DNA from: Anseranas semipalmata
Lineage: Eukaryota > Chordata > Aves > Anseriformes > Anseranatidae
DNA length: 64,000 nucleotides
NCBI GenBank assembly: GCA_013399115.1
Contig: VXAA01004296.1
Location: 802,766 to 866,765 of the forward strand
Reading direction: 5' to 3'
Positions 56,270 to 64,000 of this stretch are shown here, one piece after another. The notes beneath the pieces are model-generated. The model saw only the letters and a program-made list of their open reading frames with translations. It was not told where the DNA came from and did not search any database. The translations under genes and the position numbers were made by a program. Within the stretch, counting starts at the first letter, position 1; each line of letters begins with the position of its first letter.

Positions 56270-58955
56270 CTGTAAAGCAAAAAGCAAAGGTAAGTTAATT
56301 AGGTGGTCACAGATTGCAGTTAACAAACATGAATAAAACATGTTTAAGACAAGTAAGGAGATATACATGATTCAAATACATGTGCAAACAAACCCTCAGT
56401 GCATTATATGCCTCCAGAAAGAAAAACGATCCCCAAAGGTCTGACTAATCTCACGCCTGAAGCAAGCACAGCCTGTGGCAGTTGCACAGGGAGCCTCCTC
56501 TTTTCTCCACAGCATGCTTGGGATGGGGCTGTGAACCGAGCTCAGAAAGAACGTGGTGTTCAAAGCAAACAGCTACAGAGTATTTGCTTCCAGCAGGAGA
56601 AGGAGCTATAGGTTTTCTGCTGTTCTGATAATAACAAAGGCAAGGACACAAATAATAAGGGCTTGCACTCGCTGGACCTAAAATTAATTCCAAAGGTAGA
56701 TATGTTCATGCTGAAGTAATAAAAGTGATCGGAGAGCATAATGACTAGTCACAGCCTAGCTGCATGGATCTCAGCCCCTGCTAATTTATTCTGTCCAGAA
56801 GCATAAATGAAAATTCAGCCTGGAAGCCAAATTCAAGTGTTCTCACGTTTGCCACCTGCCAACATTTCTTATTCTCACAAAGACACTCCAACATTGCTGT
56901 GAGAAAAATGACTGTAGTTTGCAAAAAGCATTGCTAGTTTTTTACAGAAATAAGAAGGCATACTGAAACTGAATAATGATTTTTGGTAATTTTTCTGCCT
57001 ATTAATACCGACATAGCAAGGAGGGTGGTTTTTCTTCCGTCCTAGTTAGTTTTAGTGTATTTGTCTTTTCAAACTGGTCTAGCAAGGTGTCAGCTATTTT
57101 TATATTTTCATTCTCTTAGAGAGCCGCTTTAATCCATTTGTGCAGGAAGAAAATAAGACAGAAGTGAAGCTAACACATTGGGAAAGGTTGTGCATATCTC
57201 TTGTGAAAGGTTGTCTCTGTGCTGAAACATAATTGAAAAGAGATGATCTTCTGCCATTCATTTGTGCATTTGGAACAGATTGTTATTGTGTAATTCATCA
57301 AATAAAGGCCAGCAGCTGAGTCACTACTATATGTTCAATAATTAAAGCTTCTTCTTCTCAGTAAAAGCTTCTATTCTTTCTCTCCAGATTTCTTGAAGAA
57401 GAATAATTTTTAAGTACTAGCCTATAACAGGTTTGCTTAAATGTATTTTTGTGACTATAATCCCTAAACAAGAGGCTTGTGCATCAGACAAGAACAGAAT
57501 AAAACACCTGCCAGCTTGGAAGTGAGCATGAATGTCTGAACCCCACAGACCCAGCTCTGCAAGAAGGGCCAGGGGAGCACAGGTCATAGAACTCATCCCA
57601 GACTTTGCCCCATGCCCAGGAAACCCCTATGAGTAACAGTACAATTCAAGGGGTGTGGGATTTTCCCCAGAAACATTAATTTTATATTTCATTGACTTCC
57701 TACGGAAAATTCATGCTGCTTTTCTATGTATGCATTATATGGTTTTCATACCTTTTGCCTCCATTAGGTATAAAGGCAACAGCCATGCAGCTATCAGACT
57801 CTATATAATACTCTCTTGGGTTAAGTGAGCCAGAAGTATACAATAGACTTTCTCACATTAAATGTTTGCATGAGCAACAAAATGAATGGATCTTGATTTC
57901 CTATGGGTGTGCACCATACATCCCCCCAAACTTGATCTATAGTTCCCTCCTGCCTCATGTTTCTTAAATACACCCTTACACAGAGCCCTTGGCTGCCTTC
58001 AGCTTCCTGTTGCCCCTGGCGGTATGCTTTGGACAGCCGCAGGTTTCCACATTTGCCATCTGCCAATGCATAGAAAGCTATGGTTAAGAACTAAAAAATT
58101 ACATTTGATGTAAAAAGAAAACAGTACTCTGCAGTGAAACAGGTTTGAGTGACATTAAGAAGCAAAGAACAATGTATCTGCTGCTAAGTATACAGATTAC
58201 AGCAACTGACAAATAGTTTTTCTTTGACTGTGGAAGCAAAGTTACTCTCTGATCATCCTTTTCGTCTTCTCTTTTTATCTTTATCATTTTACTGTTCCTT
58301 TTTATCCCACACTGTCAGTAGTAGAAATTGTATTGTGACAATCTAATTATGTTAGCTATGGTTTGCAGGATCAGCTAATCTGAAATAAACTACTATTATT
58401 TTGGGGAAGGGAAAAAAGAAATGGAAGGTGTTAATCTGACTCAGGCTTGAGAAAAATATTTTTTCTAAATCAATGCTTTGAAATTATAAAAAACCAAAAG
58501 AAGTAGACTACTTAAAGGTTAAACTAGGCTATAATTCCATTGAGTGATAATCTTTCACTACTAGATTTTTCCATCTTATTTGTTCAGTTTAAGATTTGAC
58601 TGTGTTTACAGGATACTGACATTGTCAACCTGTTCTTCATTTCAAAACAATAACAAAATTTTAGCCTGAGGATGGTCCCACAAAAATTTAAACTGCTTTC
58701 ATTGACCTCAGTTGAAAAGTATGTCTTGAGATAATAAAGGCTGAAAATCTCCGTGTCAGAGGCTGGGAAGCTAGCCTACTAGCAGGGAATGACATACTCC
58801 AAGCTACAGGAGAAACTCTTAGAAGAGCTAGAACCTCTTTTTTTTTTTTTCCCTGCAGCTTTAGAACAGGGATAAAAGAACCTTCAACATTAGTTGCTGA
58901 CATTATTTTATAGTGTTATCTTAAATCAAGACCATAGTAATTCTCTCCCGTTTCT

Positions 58956-59019
58956 GTTTTTTTTTTTGTTTTGTTTTTTTGTTTTTTGTTTTTTGTTTTT
59001 TTTTTGTTTTATTATTTTT
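58956..59019. repeat. T-rich TTTTTTG repeat
   Basis: T runs of 4-10 bases separated by single G residues; A-rich in the sense of RPS6KA2 transcription. Confidence 0.85.
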
Positions 59020-59110
59020 AGTTTTGAGTCGTGTCACTAGGCTTCATTTTGAACTCCAATATACCCAAATCAATGTGAAGTTCTGCCAAACCTATTGAAG
59101 CTGGAACTCT

Positions 59111-59149
59111 TTTTTTTTTTTTTTTTTTTNNNNNNNNNNNNNNNTTTTT
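59111..59149. repeat. Poly-T tract containing 15 ambiguous bases
   Basis: T run, then N at 59130-59144, then TTTTT and a GC-rich CGGGCGGGGGTGGGGAG segment. The true length is unresolved. Confidence 0.9.
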
Positions 59150-60774
59150 CGGGCGGGGGTGGGGAGATGACTTAATTTTCTTTCCAAGTCAGCTCAGTTT
59201 TGCAGAAAATTGCACACATACTTTGTGTTTTTCAGGAACTGTAACCAAAATCTCAGATTGGAAAGAAAATCTGAAACGCCACAGAGAGCATTTAATTTGA
59301 CTGCAGGATTTGTTATGAAAGTACTGGATAGAGTGAAGTATCCAAATATCTCCCAAAGATGGAGATTCTCCCAAACTGTCCATCTTTTGTAACATTTCAG
59401 TATTTGCATGATGCCGTACTATCTCAGTAAGCTGAACAGTCTTATCCTGAACTCACCTCTGCTGTAGCTACATTGACACCACGAAGTCCCAAAAAGGAAC
59501 TGCTTGCTTTAGTGGAAGCTGATGGCAATTTTCCACCAGAAGTCTTTGCCCCTTACTGATTCTCAGATATTCCCTCTCTACACAGTGCAGATACATTCAT
59601 GAATGAACTGCCAGGATTTATAGCATGCTGTATTAAATGGCAGTGTTTTTTGTTTTTGTTTTTTAATATATGTTCAACAGTTCTAGAGATGTTGCATGAG
59701 CAGTTGAGCTGTCCCTTGTACGGACAGCTGAGGGCATCACAACGTAAGCCTCTCCTTGTTAACTGAAGCCCTTACAACAGAACTGTATCAAGGTGCAGCT
59801 GGGTACCTGGAGATAGAACAGGCAAAAATAAATAAAAACATCTGTGCATTCTCAGAAGGTAGAGTTACTTCTAAGTCATTCATACTTCTAAACCACAGCA
59901 TGAAATAACATGTTTCATATACTACTTTACAACAAGTTCCCATTTTTCTAGTTCAGTATAGCCATATTTAACAGCTTGATACTACAGTTCTTAAACAGAA
60001 ACATGCCTCACCATTTAAGTGAGGTTTCACTCACTCCACCGGTTTTAATGTGACTGAACAGTACCTTGTTCCACAAGGGATCCCACTGAAACCACCAAGA
60101 CAACTCAAGGAGAAGAAAGTGGCTTCAGCATTTTAAGAGAAGAAGCATCTGCTTGTTCTACACAAGACTTTAACCAGCAAACTCAATTGCTTGCCTTTTT
60201 GAAACAAGTACAGCTAACTTTATAACAACTCCCAGAGTATGTATATATTCTGGTTGCAGTTAAAATTAATTCATAGCTTTGAATTGTTAATATGGATTTT
60301 TGCTCAGGGAATCTTAAAAAAAAGTTGAACCTGAAATTTTAATGTACTGAGGTTCTCTCAAGTGGTCTGAACAGCGCTATTATCTAACCACTCTTCTTTG
60401 ACATAAACAATTCCAACGAGCTTCATTTTGGGATACTTGCAGAGCTGACTGAAGCAATCTCAAACCTATCAGCAGTTACTGTTGGGAGCTTCTGGAGGAC
60501 AGCAAAAGCACTAAGCAATGAAAGAAGGACAAACGCAGTGCCTATCTTTTAGCAAAGGGGGAGAAAGAGAATTGGGAAATTACAAAGTAATTTATCTCCA
60601 TTTCTGCAAATCTGACTGATAGAGTAAACCTTTTGTGCTCTTTCAGACTGGTAATGCTTCTCCTGAAGATGTGGTGTAATTCTGCACGTTGTACTTCAGA
60701 GGAGATATGGATCAAGAGAAATCAAAGGGGAGGAATGAGAACGGTTGAATGTCTAGAAAGACTGACTGGTAAAA

Positions 60775-61125
60775 AAGAGTTCAGTGACTGGGTTGTTTAG
60801 GGTACAGAAGAGAGGACCGAGGACAAGGTCATGCTTGCAATCCCCCCAGGCTGCCACTGAGAGCAGAACATGCTGCTTGGCGAGTCTGGGAGGACAGGCC
60901 AAGGAGCAATGGCCTGCAACTGCAGCGAGGAAATTTCAAATTAGCTACTAAGAGCTTCTTTCTAGAGGTACAACTGGTGGAGCACTGCCGAGAGGCCTGC
61001 TGTGGAGCCTGTGGAGACTTCACCAGCTATTTTAAGAATAGGTTAGCAACACACTTGCAGTGACCTTTATATATTTGACACTGCCTAGGGACAAGGGGAC
61101 AATGAGATCATCCTGGGACAGTCTT
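60775..61125 (+). mobile_element. CR1 LINE fragment
   Basis: The blocks CTGGGTTGTTTAGGGTACAG, GAGGACAAGG, AGGAGCAATGGCCTGCAACT and GGTGGAGCACTGCCGAGAGG appear in the order of the CR1 3' coding/UTR segment. Diverged and broken; the extreme 3' end is absent. Ends approximate. Confidence 0.7.
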
Positions 61126-61456
61126 CATTTTCTATTATTGCCTCATTTAGAAAGTTATCCTTTCCTAGATGTAACTTAAAAATATAGCATTTTTTCCCCT
61201 TCAGAATGAGGGTTTTTTCTGTTTTCTGCTGTACCTGTTTTCCTATTCTAAACTTAAAACTTAAAGTTCCGGTGAAACCACAAGCTGTCGTGCTTTGCTG
61301 TGCTAGGCATGGCTACACATAGGTTTAGCAGTTATAAAGCTATTTTTAAATGATTTGGTTTTTTTTGTTTTGTTTTTTTTTACTTAAACAGATGCCTTGA
61401 TTTATCCCTGGGTATGAACATCAGTTATACCAGTCTGGGTCATTCCTCTTCCTGTA

Positions 61457-61533
61457 CAACAATAGTAATAATAATATAAAGTAATTTTATACTTATTATA
61501 ATTTTATTATTGATATTATTATATTATTATATA
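61457..61533. repeat. AT-rich TAA/TTA simple sequence
   Basis: A degenerate TAA and TTA repeat of about 75 bases with partial self-complementarity. Confidence 0.8.
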
Positions 61534-61772
61534 AGTCAGGTTGCAAAAACATACATTCAAAAGTCAGGAAATACCAGAATGGGGGCTGCCATCTTAGTTT
61601 GACCTCACTCTATAGAGGTCTTTAATTACATGGTGATGCTTTTTGTTTCCCTTCCAGAGAACTCCTGCCACAGGTGGCAGAACATATAGATAACATTCAG
61701 GGATTTTAGCAGAGCTGTGGAGTGGAGGGGATGGCTGACTGATCTTAGGACAGATGAAAACGCACAGAGAAC

Positions 61773-61865
61773 TGGATCCCAGCTTTGCCTTTTCTACTTG
61801 TTTCTACGTGGCACTGGCAAATCAGTGACACCTTCCTTTCTTAGGTGAGCTCTAATTTCCCAATT
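61773..61865 (+). mobile_element. MIR-like SINE relic
   Basis: ATCCCAGCTTTGCC, CTACTTGTTTCTACGTGG, GGCAAATCAGTGACACC and TAATTTCCC follow the order of the MIR consensus body. Heavily diverged; ends approximate. Confidence 0.55.
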
Positions 61866-63955
61866 CACTGATCCCTGATATGAGACACTGCAGTTTGGTC
61901 TGCAGAAATATTAAGTACTCTCACTTGGAACTGAAGCCAGAGAGTGATGTGCATTGAAATGCAAAGTGACACATAATGCTGAGAACCCTGCAAAATCAGG
62001 TTCTACGTATCTCAAACACAGTGAATAGTTTTGACATGCACTTAATTTTCTCCTTGGTTTCTAACTTCTCCCAGAGTAAAAAATTATGGCGTATGCCTAT
62101 AAATGTAGCAGCACCATGACTTATATTTGAATATCCAGGCTCATATTTGGATATCTTCTAATAGCAGCTTTGTATATCACATGCTAGTATGAAAAACAGC
62201 ATCTAACACCAGAAAGAAAAGTAGTGCACAATTCATATTAACATTCACTAGAAACAAAGTTTAAAAAAAAAATCTCTAATTGGAGTTTAATGTACATGTC
62301 TGTTGATGCTGAATTAATAAAATAACAACTCAGAATGAAGTTGAACCCAAAATGTTGCTGGCAGGTGATGCAACAGCACATGGCAGTGGCAGCTGTGGCA
62401 TGACCACTGCCTACCTGCACTTCATCATACAAAACAAAATGGCACCTTTATTCCTCCAGTTGTTTAATTCAGAGGATGGCTTCCTGTATTTGACAAAGAT
62501 TATGGTTTTCAGTTTTGGTTGCATAAGCAGACAGGAATGGAAATTTTGGCCACCTGTGAAAGGGTATCTAGCTCAAAGGACTGAGAGCTCTGGTTATGTT
62601 CATCGATATGAATTGATACCGTACCACTACTATCATTATTTTAACAAAATCACAAAATTGAATTTAAAGTTTATATCACATAGTACTATGTTGTAGATAG
62701 CCTCCTCCCCTTCAGCTTCTCACCTACAAAATCCAACTTCCATTACTCTTGGTGTCTTGTTTTTTTTCTGTGAGTGTGACAGCAATATCACTCCATTTTA
62801 AAGAAAGAGTTGCATATTTTTAAATTTTGTATCACAAAAGGAAAAGGCTTGCTCCACCATTAATTTTGGAAGTGTAAACAACAGCCAAGCAGACTGCTCT
62901 AAGTGGTCATCTTTTTTAAATGATTGTGACCATTACATTAAAAAGGCTGGTAACTTTGACATTTTGCAGCCTGCTTTATTGGAGCTGGCAGAGAAGATGC
63001 AGGCAAAGCACCAGCCAAGTGGAACAGAATAAAGACAATATCACATGACTTCCAGTCATAGCACTGTGGGTGTCGTTTAGTCTATTGACGTACTGCAAAG
63101 GAAAAAGAGAATGGAAAAACCTCCACAGAACCACATTAGGAATAGCAAATAGCTGCAAATATAAGCTAGAATCATTCTAGGACAATATTTTGGATTGTTA
63201 ATAAAAATGTTTTTAAAATGCTGATTATTATCTTTCATGAGCCACTATGCACATTAGTTTTCAGAGATCCTCATTTACTTTAAACAATGGCTATAGTAAA
63301 ACTGAACGATGCCAAGACATATTTTGTATGAGCTGGAAGAGGAGTTGCTTTGAACAGTCTATATCACATCAAGGGGAAGGCCAGATTAAACGGTGCCAAA
63401 TGCGGAAGTTCTGCTGAAGTCAACAGCACAGGTGTGAACCCTGTGCTGAGCTCATTCATAAACTTGAGGCCACATCATACTGGACCACAGGTGAAGTACT
63501 TGGCCTCATGCTTAAATGAGATAATAGGAAGACCCTGGAGACTAGGACTGTGGAGACTGGAGCTCAGTTCATGCCTCAGCCCACTGGAATAACTGAAAAT
63601 AAACACAGGTAAAGAGACTGCACTGCTTCCATTTTAGACTGTCCAGGGTCGCCCAGTTATTACCAGCTTGGCCACTTCCGTATGTATCGCAGTACCACTG
63701 CCTCAGCCACTGCTCCACCATGTGTCACCACTTCCCATACTTCACTTGTGAGAGGATATGGCACTTCCCTACCTTATCAGCTTACACAGAGGGGACGAAA
63801 TCTATTCCTGATGGTTATGCTCTCGCGTATAGTCTCACATACAGGAAGGAAGGCAGAGTACCTGGTACCTTTTGACTTGCTAGCAAGACGAGGAGCAGAA
63901 ACGACCTAAGAGCTCACGTATTTATGTTTCAGTTCACCCTTTCTCATTAACTTAC

Positions 63956-64000
63956 TTTTCTGGTTTTAGATCCCTGTAAATAATTCCAAGCCCATGGAGG
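63956..64000 (-). CDS. RPS6KA2: RSK3 exon: N-terminal kinase catalytic loop (cut by window edge)
   Basis: The most upstream exon visible. It encodes LHGLGIIYRDLKPE plus two bases of the next Asn codon. YRDLKPEN is the AGC-kinase form of the catalytic loop: Asp is the proton acceptor and Lys and Asn bind ATP phosphates and metal. The donor is GTAAG at 63955-63951. The exon continues past the right edge, so its acceptor is not seen. A Gly stands where I remember a Ser (LHSLGIIYRD) in mammalian RSKs; this is outside the catalytic residues. Confidence 0.9.

Larger units (their letters stand above)
56270..63955 (-). other. RPS6KA2: Intron (7.7 kb) between catalytic-loop and ILLDEEG exons
   Basis: No exon of another gene was recognised. 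The intron holds a CR1 fragment (60775-61125), a MIR-like relic (61773-61865), an AT-rich simple repeat (61457-61533), T-rich tracts at 58956-59019 and 59111-59149, the latter containing 15 ambiguous bases, and otherwise AT-rich unique sequence. Near 57284-57345 there is a short cluster of ATTGTTAT and AATTAAAG motifs; nothing further supports a function. Confidence 0.85.

Overview
The window is intronic and exonic sequence from one vertebrate protein-coding gene, most likely from a bird. Thirteen short minus-strand blocks, each bounded by canonical AG/GT splice signals, join without any frame break into 433 codons of a ribosomal protein S6 kinase of the RSK family. The residues fit RPS6KA2 (RSK3) better than RSK1, RSK2 or RSK4. 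Both ends of the gene lie outside the window. The right edge cuts the exon carrying the N-terminal kinase catalytic loop, and the left edge lies in the intron after the C-terminal kinase exon that ends in TMLAG. There is no start codon, promoter, stop codon or UTR of this gene here. The avian assignment is an inference from old CR1 LINE fragments, sparse MIR-like relics, otherwise low repeat density and an LTR of a type I recognise from birds; the species cannot be named.

Layout in transcription order (right to left): 63956-64000, 56232-56269 and 55318-55460 encode the N-terminal AGC-kinase catalytic loop, DFG and PDK1-type T-loop. 48158-48228, 47223-47311 and 38191-38255 encode the rest of that C-lobe. 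28563-28665 and 24625-24755 encode the AGC C-tail and linker, with turn and hydrophobic motifs. 22759-22884, 8545-8634, 7234-7392, 5894-6055 and 1106-1182 encode the C-terminal CaMK-type kinase from the glycine loop through catalytic lysine, alpha-C glutamate, HRD, DFG and the ERK-target T-loop into the F helix. The window therefore holds most of the machinery by which RSK is switched on: ERK site, autophosphorylated hydrophobic motif, PDK1 site.

The introns (0.8-14.1 kb) are mostly AT-rich and unremarkable. They contain a complete solo LTR of an endogenous retrovirus with an exact 5-bp target duplication (42882-43472, antisense to the gene), several CR1 fragments (39850-40340, 48514-48605, 48655-48712, 60775-61125), two MIR-like SINE relics, one other ancient interspersed-repeat relic, microsatellites, and two places where ambiguous bases sit in or at poly-T tracts. 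The main unexplained items are a 65-bp double-hairpin segment flanked by 10-bp direct repeats (27949-28033), a 70% GC, CpG-bearing island with a possible decayed coding relic next to it (44590-45350), a cluster of small duplications and a 16-bp palindrome (4901-5274), and a G-quadruplex-capable tract close to a splice donor (7117-7131).

I found no sign of a novel gene system, CRISPR array, rRNA/tRNA gene or intact mobile element. Most of the longer open frames are intronic noise or exons read through into introns.
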